The notes under the pieces are model-generated. The model was not told the origin of the DNA, searched no databases, and saw nothing but the letters and a program-made list of their open reading frames with translations. Source: Chitinophaga varians (lineage in GTDB: Bacteria; Bacteroidota; Bacteroidia; Chitinophagales; Chitinophagaceae). From it: 64,000 nt of DNA. Shown in pieces: positions 33,790-46,113 of the stretch. The position numbers and the translations under genes are program-made. The stretch spans positions 1 to 64,000 of the forward strand of contig NZ_JACVFB010000001.1 in assembly GCF_014529945.1 (NCBI RefSeq), given 5' to 3'. Numbering within the stretch: the stretch's first letter is position 1; every line of letters starts with the position of its first letter.

Positions 33790-36522
33790 TTATGATTTAA
33801 TCAGAAATTCATCGAGGTTCATAATCGCATTGGCTACCACCGTCAACGCAGCCAGTTCGGCCAGTTGCGGCGGGGCATCTTTGCATTGCAGCAGCGCTTT
33901 GGCATCCGTGGGCGATTTTTTATACTGCTGTAATGCCTGATTGTACAGCCGTTGCAGCACCGCCAGTTTATTGTCGGTCAGTTGCCGGCACACGGCTGCC
34001 TGATAACCCCAACGGATACTCGCAGCGGCGTCGTTGTTGCCATTGTGTTGCATATTTTGGGCGAGCGCACGGGCAGTTTCCACATACACCGGGTCATTGA
34101 GCGTTACCAGCGCCTGTAAAGGCGTATTGGTACGAATACGCCGTTGCAGGCATACTTCGCGGCTGGAGCCATCGAACGTGATCATGGACGGGTAAGGGCT
34201 GGTACGTTTCTGGAACACATAAATAGCGCGGCGGTATTGATTGCCATCCTGTGCCTGTTTCCAGTATTCGCCGCTCCATACGCTCTGCCAGATGCCTTCG
34301 GGTTGGTAGGGCATGATGGCAGGACCGTGCATATGACGGTTCAGCAGTCCGCTCACGGCCAGTGCCTGGTCCCTCACTTCTTCGGCTGTCAGCCTGAAAT
34401 GCGGGCCCCTGGCCAGCAGGCGGTTGGCAGGATCTTTCTCCTGTAACGCTGGCGTAGTGGTGGCATCCTGTTGATAGGCGGAAGACAATACGATTTCACG
34501 CAATAGTTTTTTGGTGCTCCAGCGGTACTGATGAATATATTGATAAGAGAGCCAGTCCAGCAATGCCGGGTGAGAAGGCAGGAAACCCTGTGTGCCAAAG
34601 TCTTCCACTGTTTCCACGATACCGATGCCGAATAGCTGTTCCCAGAGGCGGTTGACCATCACCCTTGCTGTCAGCGGGTTACCGGGATCGGTGATCCACT
34701 CTGCCAGCCCGAGGCGGTTGCGCGGGGCCTTGGCGGGGAAAGGATTCAGGGAGTGCGGCACGTCCGGGGTAACGGCTTTGCCCAGTACCAGCCAGTTGCC
34801 ACGTTCAAAAATATGGGTGGTGCGCTGCATGGCCGGTGTATTTTCTATCATCACCGGAATATCCTGTGGCTGTGTGTTCACCAATGCCAGCAGATGATTG
34901 TTGATGGAGTCATAGCCTGGTTGGCCTTTCCCTGGCAGGTCATCGCGGAAGGCGAACCATTCCACCATACATACCGGGTCGTTAGGTTTCAGCGAAGCGT
35001 TACGGAACTTCAGGTACAGATCATGTTTGCCGGTAGTGGGTTTCAGCGGGATGGAAATCACCCGGCGATCGTTGGTGGGCGCCAGCGCCTGGGTGAAATA
35101 CACGGGGCCGTTGAGGCTGTCGAGCCGGCATTCGAGGGTGCCGCCTTTATTGCCGGTCCAGTAGTTCATCAGCAGCTGCGTTTTGCCGCCCGTCGCCTGT
35201 GCGGGAAGGCGGCAGCTACCGTTGTGCCGTACGCCAAGATATTTGGTATCATACAAAGCGCCGTTGACATAATTGTCGCAGTCGTGTGCATGCACTTTAG
35301 GCTCCAGTACTTTCATGAACTGCTGTACATCGGCCACCTGTGCGGTGTTGCCGTGTTGTTGCACCCAGGCGCTGATACGGTTCACTTCTGCCAAACCAAT
35401 ACTGTCGTACAGACGTAGCTTCGGGTGCTCCATGTGGGTATCTTCATCGCGGGTATTGTTCATGAAAGCGAGCAGCTTGTAATAATCTTCAAACCGGAAA
35501 GGATCGTAAGGGTGGCTATGGCATTGCACACAGCCGATGGTAACGCCCTGCCATACGTCCATGGTGGTATTGACGCGGTCCATCACGGCGGCGGTGCGGA
35601 ATTCTTCGTCCTGTGTGCCGCCTTCGTCGTTGGTCATGGTATTACGGTTAAACGCCGTCGCTATCAACTGACTGTTAGTAGGATGCGGCAGCAGATCGCC
35701 GGCCAGTTGTGCGATCGTGAAACTATCATACGGCATATCCTGATTAAACGCGTCGATGACCCAGTCGCGGTAACGCCAGATACTTCTGCTGGCATCTCTT
35801 TCATATCCTTTGGTATCGGAATAACGGGCGAGGTCGAGCCACATCGAAGCCCAGCGTTCGCCATAGTGCGGCGATTGCAGCAGGGAGTCCACGATGCGCT
35901 GATAGGCGGCGGGACTGTGGTCGGTTTTGAAAGACGCTGCCATGGCCGGTGTAGGTGGTAGGCCGGTGAGATCGAGACTAACGCGGCGCAGCAGTGTCAT
36001 GGGGTCCGCCGGTTTGGAAGGCTTCAGCCCTTCCTGTTTGAGTTTTTCGAGAATAAACCGATCGATGTCATTCCCGTTGTCAATGTCGATATCGGGTACA
36101 GGAACGGGTTTTAACGGAACGTAAGCCCAGTGTTCGCCCCATTCAGCGCCTTCTTTGACCCAGCGGGTGAGCACGTCCACTTCCGCAGCAGTGAGCGGTT
36201 CTCCTTTCTGCGGCATCCGTTCTTTGGGATCTTTACAGGTCAGGCGACGGATAAATTCACTTTTCTCCGGATGACCGGGGATGATGGCTGGTTTGCCTGA
36301 TTTGGTGTTGCCAAGGGCTTCTTCCCGGAAAAGGACGCTGAAGCCGCCGCTTTGTTTGACGCCGCCATGGCAACTGATGCAGTGCTTATTAAGTATAGGC
36401 TTGACTTCCGCGCTGAAGTCAGTGCGCTTGCGTGAATGGCAGGCGGTCACCACCATGCCGGCAACAACGGACAGCAACAGGGCTGCCCGGAACGTGGATG
36501 TAGAGCGCATGTGTTTTTTCAT
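33790..36522 (-). CDS. Planctomycete-type cytochrome c lipoprotein with DUF1549 and DUF1553 domains
   Basis: 910 residues. Lipoprotein-like signal (VVAGMVVTAC), then the PSCyt1 haem region (AEVKPILNKHCISCHGG, HRMPQKGEPLTAAEVDVL style with RMPQKGEPLTAAE), DUF1549 (DIDRFILEKLKQEGLKPS, WLDLARYSDTKGYERD, FNRNTMTNDEGGTQDEEF), a middle beta domain (about 420-545) that resembles a carbohydrate-binding module, and DUF1553 (RVMVNRLWEQLFGIGIVETV, RTNTPLQALVTLNDPVYVE). It is the first gene of the operon and probably transfers electrons from oxidised sugars. Confidence 0.93.
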   Translation of the reverse strand: MKKHMRSTSTFRAALLLSVVAGMVVTACHSRKRTDFSAEVKPILNKHCISCHGGVKQSGGFSVLFREEALGNTKSGKPAIIPGHPEKSEFIRRLTCKDPKERMPQKGEPLTAAEVDVLTRWVKEGAEWGEHWAYVPLKPVPVPDIDIDNGNDIDRFILEKLKQEGLKPSKPADPMTLLRRVSLDLTGLPPTPAMAASFKTDHSPAAYQRIVDSLLQSPHYGERWASMWLDLARYSDTKGYERDASRSIWRYRDWVIDAFNQDMPYDSFTIAQLAGDLLPHPTNSQLIATAFNRNTMTNDEGGTQDEEFRTAAVMDRVNTTMDVWQGVTIGCVQCHSHPYDPFRFEDYYKLLAFMNNTRDEDTHMEHPKLRLYDSIGLAEVNRISAWVQQHGNTAQVADVQQFMKVLEPKVHAHDCDNYVNGALYDTKYLGVRHNGSCRLPAQATGGKTQLLMNYWTGNKGGTLECRLDSLNGPVYFTQALAPTNDRRVISIPLKPTTGKHDLYLKFRNASLKPNDPVCMVEWFAFRDDLPGKGQPGYDSINNHLLALVNTQPQDIPVMIENTPAMQRTTHIFERGNWLVLGKAVTPDVPHSLNPFPAKAPRNRLGLAEWITDPGNPLTARVMVNRLWEQLFGIGIVETVEDFGTQGFLPSHPALLDWLSYQYIHQYRWSTKKLLREIVLSSAYQQDATTTPALQEKDPANRLLARGPHFRLTAEEVRDQALAVSGLLNRHMHGPAIMPYQPEGIWQSVWSGEYWKQAQDGNQYRRAIYVFQKRTSPYPSMITFDGSSREVCLQRRIRTNTPLQALVTLNDPVYVETARALAQNMQHNGNNDAAASIRWGYQAAVCRQLTDNKLAVLQRLYNQALQQYKKSPTDAKALLQCKDAPPQLAELAALTVVANAIMNLDEFLIKS

Positions 36523-36593
36523 TGAACTACTGTAAAAGTAATCGCCCGCTTTTACTAAGCGGATAGAGGATTTGCGGAATTTGATGGATTATT

Positions 36594-37481
36594 TTATGAT
36601 TCTTGTTTTTTTGTGCGGTATTGAGCGGGGGAGATGCCCATCACTTTGGTGAACAGCCGGGAGAAATAATAGGGGTCTTCCATGCCCAGCAGCGACGCTA
36701 TTTCCTTGACCCGCAGATGCGTGAAATGCAGGTACTGGCAGGCTTTCTGCACTTTCAGGTGGTTAAAATATTCGATCGGCGAATACCCGGTATTGCTTTT
36801 AAATAAAGCAGAGAAATGGGAGATGGACAGATTGATGGACCGCGCCATCTGTTCGAGTGTGAGCATACGGTCCAGGTGCTGATTCATATAGTCGATCGCA
36901 TGATCAATAGTATCCTGTCCGGCTTTCGTTTTCCCCGGATGATAGGCGCCCGGATAGATACAGGAAGCGAGGAAAGCCCAGAAGCTCATGCCGGCATACA
37001 CCAGGTTCTCGGTACGGTAGCCTCTTTCCAGCTGCTGGTAAATATTATCAAACAAAGCCAGTCGTTCATGGGCATGTGGCAGGAACGTCTGGTGACTGCC
37101 CAGCTGCTGCAGGGCAGTCTGTACAATCGCATCGGCCGTGTGGCCGGCAAAGTGCGCCCAGTAAATAGTCCACGGGTCCGACTCATGCGCCTGATAGGCA
37201 TGTGGCCAGTCGCGCGGAATAATGAAACAATCGCCCGCTTTGATAGGATGGTCTTTTTTGTTGAGCCGGATAGTACCACGGCCTTCGATACAATAGATCA
37301 GGATATGCTCCGGCGCACCGTTGAGGCGTTTGCGGTAGTGAAACTTCGCTTTGGGATAGTAGCCGATGTCCGTGATGTACATCGTTTGCATCACCGGATC
37401 GGCAGCGCATTTCTCCTGCAAAATATTGCGGGGGATCACGATCGCGCGCTGACCTTTGAAGCCTTCTCCTTTTCTGATCAT
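36594..37481 (-). CDS. AraC family regulator with cupin sensing domain
   Basis: 295 residues. A cupin-type N-terminal ligand-binding domain (about 35-110: HILIYCIEGRGTIRLNKKD, GDCFIIPRDWPHAYQA) is followed by a C-terminal AraC DNA-binding domain (LEQMARSINLSISHFSALFK, VKEIASLLGMEDPYYFSRLF). The domain pattern is that of sugar-responsive regulators such as those controlling galactosidase or rhamnose genes. It lies between the DUF1553 operon and the GH2 gene, divergent from the latter, so either could be its target. Confidence 0.93.
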   Translation of the reverse strand: MIRKGEGFKGQRAIVIPRNILQEKCAADPVMQTMYITDIGYYPKAKFHYRKRLNGAPEHILIYCIEGRGTIRLNKKDHPIKAGDCFIIPRDWPHAYQAHESDPWTIYWAHFAGHTADAIVQTALQQLGSHQTFLPHAHERLALFDNIYQQLERGYRTENLVYAGMSFWAFLASCIYPGAYHPGKTKAGQDTIDHAIDYMNQHLDRMLTLEQMARSINLSISHFSALFKSNTGYSPIEYFNHLKVQKACQYLHFTHLRVKEIASLLGMEDPYYFSRLFTKVMGISPAQYRTKKQES

Positions 37482-37722
37482 GGAACCGGAATTTCTTTCC
37501 GATAAAAGTAAGAAAATCCATCAGTGAAAGAAAGATTATTCGGCCCGTAGGTTCTTCAGCAGATTGCTGGCAGCTGCTTGGTCCGACTGGAAAAATATTA
37601 GATATGGTCTCCGTTTATCAGGTAAATCAGCATTCATCACCACTGTCACAGCTCCCGTTCGTGTATTTCTTTATGTTTTTACCTATAATTACACGTACTT
37701 TATACGCTTATTATCATCGTAG

Positions 37723-40887
<3,165 letters not shown>

Positions 40888-40902
40888 TCATTTCCTTAGA
40901 AA

Positions 40903-40951
40903 GAAGAAGAGCGTGTCTCAAAAATACTTTGAGACACGCTCTTCTTTTTTT
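40903..40951 (+). terminator. Rho-independent terminator after the beta-galactosidase
   Basis: AAGAAGAGCGTGTCTCAAA pairs with TTTGAGACACGCTCTTCTT around a short loop, then a T-run. A very stable hairpin, also A-rich on its 5' side, so it may act in both directions for the convergent gene at 40984. Confidence 0.9.
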
Positions 40952-40983
40952 GTGTCGGTTATGCCGGGACGGCTCCGGACTTA

Positions 40984-41397
40984 TTATCTGATTTTATTCA
41001 TGATGCTGACAACTAATTTTCTGGCGGCATCACTCTTTGAAGTTATTTTCGTTAATAGGTGATTAAAATGAGCATTCACCCCATTTTTCATAAACACCAC
41101 CGTTTCTGTTTGGTCCCTGTAAATATCAGTTATTAAAGCATCGTATTTATGAACAAATTTATCATAGCTGGTAAATTCATTTGAATCAGGCGTGCGTGGT
41201 ATTTCTGCCTGCTCGGCCAACAGCCGCTTCTTCGGTCCATCAAAAACAAATGATATGGCAAGACCATCCTGGTAAAAATAATACATCAGTATATCTTCTC
41301 CGAAGATGTCATCACAATGTTTTTGGAGCCAATCGGCATCAATAGCTTTGCCCAGGAAAGTGCCTGTATGAATAAATTTATCAACATTAAAATTCAT
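40984..41397 (-). CDS. Hypothetical protein
   Basis: 137-residue soluble protein, no signal or membrane segment, unrecognised. The sequence (FIHTGTFLGKAIDADWLQKH, DILMYYFYQDGLAISFVFDG) is compatible with a small alpha/beta fold, and the C-terminus is basic. It could be an immunity-type or SMI1-like protein by its size and composition, but this is only an impression. It lies 29 bp before the aldo/keto reductase stop on the same strand and may share its transcript. Confidence 0.65.
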   Translation of the reverse strand: MNFNVDKFIHTGTFLGKAIDADWLQKHCDDIFGEDILMYYFYQDGLAISFVFDGPKKRLLAEQAEIPRTPDSNEFTSYDKFVHKYDALITDIYRDQTETVVFMKNGVNAHFNHLLTKITSKSDAARKLVVSIMNKIR

Positions 41398-41425
41398 ACC
41401 TAAATATAAGAAGTAGCAGGAACAT

Positions 41426-42415
41426 TCAATCGGCAGTCAGTGTTCGAAGTTTGGCAAGGTCTTCATCGCTACGGTTACCATGTATCTGCACGGTTGATAG
41501 TGCGGTTTCAATCGCTGTAAACTCTTCCTGCGTAAGAACTATATCGGAGGCGACAAAATTTTCGTGTATCCTTTCCCGGTGGCGTGAGCCGGGAATAGGC
41601 ACGATAAAATCTTTCTTATGTAGCATCCAGGCCAGTGAAATCTGCGCCGGCGTGGCGTTTTTCGTTTGTGCAAACTGATGCAGCAGGTCCAGCAGCGGTT
41701 GATTGGCTTTGATGTTGTCTTTGTCGAAACGCGTGATCACCCTCCGCGCATCGATGCCTTTGAAGGTGGTGTCTGCATTGATTTTGCCGGAGAGAAAGCC
41801 GTTGGCCAGCGGGGAGAAAGGAACGAAGCCGATGTGGAGTGCTTCGCAGACGGGGATGACGTCAGCTTCAAATTGTCGTTCCATGATGGAATATTCACTT
41901 TGTACGGCGGTGAGGGGGGTAACGGCATGCGCTCTTTTGATCTCCTCCGCAGTGGCCTGTGACTGGCCCCAGCCGCGTATTTTGCCTTCCCGGATCAGTT
42001 CTCCCATCACCCAGGCGATGTCTTCCACGGGTATGTCTTTGTTGACACGGTGCTGATAATAAAGCTCCACATGATCGGTGCGTAACCTGCCGAGAGACCC
42101 TTCCAGTTTCCCTTTGATATGACGGAACAGATTTTCCCTGGAATAATCACCGATGTCGCTCTTTTCTATCAGGAACTTTGTGGCGAGCACAACATTGTTC
42201 CGGATACCCTCCAATGCTTCTCCTATCAGCATTTCGTTCGCGCCCATGGCGTATCTTTCGGCAGTGTCAAAAAACGTATAGCCGATATCGTAGGCATGCC
42301 GCAGCAGCCGGATAGATTCCGCTTTGTCCGGTGCGGCGCCATATCCCATGCTTAATCCCATACATCCGTAACCGATGGCCGATACTTCGAGGTCTCTTAA
42401 TTTTCTTGTTTTCAT
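41426..42415 (-). CDS. Aldo/keto reductase
   Basis: NADPH-dependent reductase of 329 residues from ATG 42415 (an upstream in-frame ATG at 42439 adds eight residues). It has the TIM-barrel family motifs: MKTRKLRDLEVSAIGYGCMG, FDTAERYAMGANEMLIGEAL with catalytic Asp and Tyr, VLATKF with Lys, YYQHRVNKDIPVED, GWGQSQATAEEI, and the NADPH site VPIPGSRHRERIHEN. It resembles the YakC/AKR13 group, which reduces aldehydes broadly. The neighbouring divergent or tandem AraC gene may regulate it. Confidence 0.94.
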   Translation of the reverse strand: MKTRKLRDLEVSAIGYGCMGLSMGYGAAPDKAESIRLLRHAYDIGYTFFDTAERYAMGANEMLIGEALEGIRNNVVLATKFLIEKSDIGDYSRENLFRHIKGKLEGSLGRLRTDHVELYYQHRVNKDIPVEDIAWVMGELIREGKIRGWGQSQATAEEIKRAHAVTPLTAVQSEYSIMERQFEADVIPVCEALHIGFVPFSPLANGFLSGKINADTTFKGIDARRVITRFDKDNIKANQPLLDLLHQFAQTKNATPAQISLAWMLHKKDFIVPIPGSRHRERIHENFVASDIVLTQEEFTAIETALSTVQIHGNRSDEDLAKLRTLTAD

Positions 42416-42495
42416 GCTTTTCGATTTTTCGATAAGCAAAGGTCATCTGCCGGCAGGCGGGGAAAAAACAAAAAACAAACCATCTATGTTAAAAT

Positions 42496-43398
42496 TCAAA
42501 CATTCCTGAATTTCTGCGGAGAGGTGCCGGTTTGTTTTTTGAAAAAGGCATTGAAGTGGGTAGGCTCCAGGAAACCCAGGGCGTAGGCAATTTCGGCAAT
42601 ACTCCAGCTGCTTTGTTTCAGCAGCGATTTAGCCTCGCGCAGGCAACGGGCTGCAATGATGTGGGAAGTGGTGTTGCCTGTGGCCGCCTTCAGCGCGCGG
42701 TTGAGGTGATTGACATGAATATTCATATGCCGGGCAAAGTCGGCCGCGGAGCGAAGGGTAACCTGCTGCGTGGTGTCATTAATGGCATAGTGTTGTTCCA
42801 GCAGCGCGGTAAAAAGCGCGGCAATCCGCTCGGCCGCGTTGTGCGGAGGTTTGAGCTGTGTGGCAGCACTGAGCTGTGTCTTTAACGCAAAATGAATTAA
42901 TTCCAGGGTGAGGTTCCTCAGTACATCATTTTTGTAAACATAATCGGAGGCTTTTTCTTCCAGCATGCGCTGAAAGATATGTTCTGCCTGACTTACCTGT
43001 TCATCTGTCAACTCAAATATAGACGTGCCTCCCGGCTGGTAAACCGGGTACTCATACAACTGACCGAAACGATGAAAAAAATGCTGATTAAAGACGACAC
43101 AAAAGCGGTTATTTACCTGTGACTGATCAGCGCTGCAGGGTATCTGCGGATTCAGGAACAGGAGCGCCTGTTTTTTGATCTGAATAGTTTTATCGGCAAA
43201 CTGAACTTCGCTTTTACCGCGTGAGAGGCTGATCTTGTAGAAGTCCCTTCGTCTGTATGCTTCGGGGCTGGGCAGGGGGAGGCCGCTGGTGTAGTCTGTT
43301 TTGAATATATCAAAATGTCCTGCCCCGTGGCGGAGGTTTTCGGGTGTCCGTCCGATTTTATCCCTGTAAAAAATTTCCAGTGTTTCTACTTTGACCAT
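42496..43398 (-). CDS. AraC family transcriptional regulator
   Basis: 300 residues with a cupin-like N-terminal part (KKQALLFLNPQIPCSADQS) and a C-terminal AraC DNA-binding domain (AADFARHMNIHVNHLNRALK, WSIAEIAYALGFLEPTHFNA, ending GTSPQKFRNV). It lies 80 bp upstream of the aldo/keto reductase on the same strand and probably controls it; such pairs are common in Bacteroidota. Confidence 0.92.
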   Translation of the reverse strand: MVKVETLEIFYRDKIGRTPENLRHGAGHFDIFKTDYTSGLPLPSPEAYRRRDFYKISLSRGKSEVQFADKTIQIKKQALLFLNPQIPCSADQSQVNNRFCVVFNQHFFHRFGQLYEYPVYQPGGTSIFELTDEQVSQAEHIFQRMLEEKASDYVYKNDVLRNLTLELIHFALKTQLSAATQLKPPHNAAERIAALFTALLEQHYAINDTTQQVTLRSAADFARHMNIHVNHLNRALKAATGNTTSHIIAARCLREAKSLLKQSSWSIAEIAYALGFLEPTHFNAFFKKQTGTSPQKFRNV

Positions 43399-43519
43399 CC
43401 CTTAAAATTACGCATTTCAAATGATACAGGTCGCATTTGACCCGCTAGAAAGTCGCATACATACAGCACACAAAAGGAGATTGTAATAGACATTTGTGTC
43501 ATCATAAAACAGATATCAT

Positions 43520-44449
43520 ATGAAGTACCTGATAACCTTTTTTTCGCTTGTAGCGATATTGTTCATGGCCTGCCAACAGCCGCCGAAAGATCACCCAGCC
43601 ACTAATGACACAACGAAAGATACTGTTGCCAAAGACAGCCTGAAGCCGGCAGAGAGCGGCTATGCAGATGTCGACGGATTAAAGATGTATTATGAGGTAT
43701 ATGGCAGTGGTAAACCGCTGGTGCTGTTGCACGGCTCGTTTATGAATATTCCGCTAAACTGGGCGCAGGTTATTCCTGTTTTAGCGAAAGACCGCAAAAT
43801 AATTGTCGCTGAAATGCAGGGGCATGGCCGTACAAAAGATATTCCGCGCAAGTTCAGCTATGAAGCGATGGCCGATGATGTGTCCGGACTGCTGAAACAT
43901 TTAAAAGTAGACAGTGCGGACGTACTGGGATATAGTATGGGCGGCGGCATCGCTTTTCAGTTTGCTGTACGCCATCCGGAGCAATTGCGCAGGCTGGTGA
44001 TTTTATCCGGGACTTACGCGCATAACGGCTGGTGGCCTGATGTAGAGGCCAGCTTCGCTACCATGAACGCAGAGATGTTCAAAGGCTCGCCGATAGAAAA
44101 AGAATACCTCCGCTATGGCAATGATTCGACGCAGTTTCCTGCCTACATCAAAAAGGTGCTGAGCATTGACGCAGTGCCTTACGATTGGTCCAAAGAAGTA
44201 AAGAACATCAAGGCGCCTATATTCATGGCCATTGGCGATGCCGATGGGGTGCGGTATGAGCATGCGCTGGAGCTGTTCCGTGCCAAAGGTGGCGGGAAAA
44301 TGGGGGATATCCACGGGCTGCCTCAGTCGCGGCTGGCCATCTTGCCCGGCACCACGCATATCGGCATGATGACCCACGCCAACCTGTGGATGCCGATGGT
44401 GAAAAGTTTCCTGGACGATGATCTGAACGCACCGCCGCCGATGTTTTAA
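43520..44449 (+). CDS. Alpha/beta hydrolase lipoprotein
   Basis: 309-residue envelope hydrolase. Lipobox Cys18 (AILFMAC), then a Pro/Thr/Lys-rich linker and an alpha/beta hydrolase domain. The oxyanion-hole motif is LVLLHGSFM, the nucleophile elbow is GYSMGGG, and the acid and His are in IGDADGVRYEH and LPGTTHIGMM. The substrate is unknown; esterases, lactonases and C-C hydrolases share this fold. The gene is closed by a hairpin. Confidence 0.92.
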   Translation: MKYLITFFSLVAILFMACQQPPKDHPATNDTTKDTVAKDSLKPAESGYADVDGLKMYYEVYGSGKPLVLLHGSFMNIPLNWAQVIPVLAKDRKIIVAEMQGHGRTKDIPRKFSYEAMADDVSGLLKHLKVDSADVLGYSMGGGIAFQFAVRHPEQLRRLVILSGTYAHNGWWPDVEASFATMNAEMFKGSPIEKEYLRYGNDSTQFPAYIKKVLSIDAVPYDWSKEVKNIKAPIFMAIGDADGVRYEHALELFRAKGGGKMGDIHGLPQSRLAILPGTTHIGMMTHANLWMPMVKSFLDDDLNAPPPMF

Positions 44450-44473
44450 AATATACGGATAACCTTGCTGAAT

Positions 44474-44509
44474 AACAGGCTGCTGAAACGGTTCAGCAGC
44501 CTGTTTTGT
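44474..44509 (+). terminator. Hairpin terminator between the hydrolase and dinB
   Basis: AACAGGCTGCTGAA (44474-44487) pairs perfectly with TTCAGCAGCCTGTT (44492-44505) followed by TTGTCG. It occupies the first codons of a longer dinB open frame, which argues that dinB starts downstream. Confidence 0.85.
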
Positions 44510-44511
44510 CG

Positions 44512-44519
44512 TATCTTTA
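44512..44519 (+). promoter_or_regulatory. Candidate -7 box TATCTTTA of dinB
   Basis: It lies directly after the terminator hairpin and 20 bp before the ATG at 44540, giving dinB its own promoter. I see no palindromic SOS-type operator. Confidence 0.5.
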
Positions 44520-44539
44520 CGTGGCCTGCAGGAGAACAA

Positions 44540-45652
44540 ATGGAACAGACCGAAAACAACATACAACGAAAGATTATTCACATCGATATGGACGCATTTT
44601 ATGCGTCGGTAGAGCAGCGTGACAATCCGCAATACCGCGGCAAAGCTATTGCGGTAGGTGGATCTCCGGAGGGGAGGGGTGTGGTGGCAACGGCCAGTTA
44701 TGAAGCGCGGAAATATGGCATCCGGTCGGCCATGTCTTCCAGAAGAGCGTTGCAGTTATATCCGCAGCTTATTTTTGTTCGTCCCCGTTTTGATGCGTAT
44801 AAGGAAGTGTCCCGCAGGATACGGGAAATTTTTGCACGATATACAGATCTAATAGAGCCGTTATCACTGGATGAAGCGTATCTGGATGTGACGGAAGATA
44901 AGCTGAACATCGGCTCTGCCATTGATATTGCACGGCAGATCAAAATGGCTATCCGGGAGGAATTACAGCTGACGGCTTCCGCCGGTATTTCTGTCAATAA
45001 GTTTGTGGCTAAGATCGCTTCCGACCTGAACAAGCCGGACGGCTTCACGTTTATTGGTCCGTCGGCCATTGAAGCTTTTATGGAGCAGCTGCCCGTAGAA
45101 AAATTTCACGGCGTAGGTAAAGTGACCGCTGATAAAATGAAGCGGATGGGGCTTTTCACGGGTGGTGATCTGAAGAGGTTGACAGAGCAGGAGCTGAAGC
45201 AGTATTTCGGTAAGGTAGGTGCTTTCTACTATCAGATCGTGCGGGGAATAGACAACCGGGCGGTGCAGCCGCACCGCGAGACCAAATCATTGGGCGCAGA
45301 AGATACCTTTCCCGAAGACCTGACGGTCCTGGAAGACATGCATGCGGAGCTGGATAAAATAGCCCGCACTGTTTACGGCAGATTGGAGCGCTACAGTTTG
45401 AAAGGGCGTACCATTACGCTGAAGATCAAGTACAGCGATTTTAAGCAGATCACCCGTAATCAGTCTTTCCCTTATCCGGTAGGAGACCTGGACACAATAC
45501 TACACACGGCCAAACAGTTGTTGGCAGCTACCGGGCCGGAAGATAAGCAGATACGTTTGTTGGGTATAACGTTGTCTAATTTCGGAGAAGCGGGTCCTGT
45601 TTCGGATAAGCCTGTTAATCCACAGTTATCACTTTTCGATTTTGAGGGATGA
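44540..45652 (+). CDS. dinB: DNA polymerase IV (Y family)
   Basis: Translesion DNA polymerase of 370 residues from ATG 44540 (the open frame begins at 44465 inside a terminator). Active-site motifs: HIDMDAFYASVEQRDNPQ with the first Asp, YEARKYGIRSAM, and LSLDEAYLDVTED with the catalytic Asp-Glu. Helix-hairpin-helix KFHGVGKVTADKMKRMGL follows, then the little-finger domain. The C-terminus QLSLFDFEG is a beta-clamp-binding motif. Function is bypass of DNA lesions. A candidate promoter lies just upstream. Confidence 0.96.
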   Translation: MEQTENNIQRKIIHIDMDAFYASVEQRDNPQYRGKAIAVGGSPEGRGVVATASYEARKYGIRSAMSSRRALQLYPQLIFVRPRFDAYKEVSRRIREIFARYTDLIEPLSLDEAYLDVTEDKLNIGSAIDIARQIKMAIREELQLTASAGISVNKFVAKIASDLNKPDGFTFIGPSAIEAFMEQLPVEKFHGVGKVTADKMKRMGLFTGGDLKRLTEQELKQYFGKVGAFYYQIVRGIDNRAVQPHRETKSLGAEDTFPEDLTVLEDMHAELDKIARTVYGRLERYSLKGRTITLKIKYSDFKQITRNQSFPYPVGDLDTILHTAKQLLAATGPEDKQIRLLGITLSNFGEAGPVSDKPVNPQLSLFDFEG

Positions 45653-45675
45653 TCTTTTCCTGTAGAACTGCCGGC

Positions 45676-46068
45676 TTACGATTGCCAATAACCGGGTAAA
45701 TCTATCTCAGATGCTACTTCCACCGCACGAGACTGAATCATTTGTTTCAGGTCGGAATGCAGTTCCTGATGTTCTTCCCAGAATGGCGGGGGTACGTCCA
45801 GCACATTTTTTAACAGATCGCCCGGATACAGGTCTGCTTCAACGAACAGATCGTCCTTCAGTTTTTCGATGGCCAGGGGTACCAGATAATTTGGATTAAA
45901 GGCTTGGCCTATCAATACCCTTAGGTCGCTGGCTGTTAACTTAATGACGGGTACTTTGCTGAGGGCGATGCACCTTTTAGTGACCATGGAATCTTCTGTA
46001 GCGGGTTCCCAACGTTTGTTTTCTAATTGTTCCAGAGATTTGTATCTCCAGACATCTTTCCTGTTCAT
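45676..46068 (-). CDS. CdiI-like contact-dependent inhibition immunity protein
   Basis: 130-residue cytoplasmic protein matching the CdiI_3-type immunity family in length and pattern: WRYKSLEQLENKRWEP, VTKRCIALSKVPVIKLTASD, LRVLIGQAFNPNYLVPLAIE and LYPGDLLKNVL. Such proteins neutralise a specific toxin carried by a CdiA or polymorphic-toxin C-terminus. No toxin gene is near, so it is an orphan that may protect against neighbours, or its toxin lies elsewhere. Confidence 0.8.
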   Translation of the reverse strand: MNRKDVWRYKSLEQLENKRWEPATEDSMVTKRCIALSKVPVIKLTASDLRVLIGQAFNPNYLVPLAIEKLKDDLFVEADLYPGDLLKNVLDVPPPFWEEHQELHSDLKQMIQSRAVEVASEIDLPGYWQS

Positions 46069-46113
46069 ATTACCTCTCGTAACTTTTTGTCAATAATATA
46101 CTAATTTCGTCAG

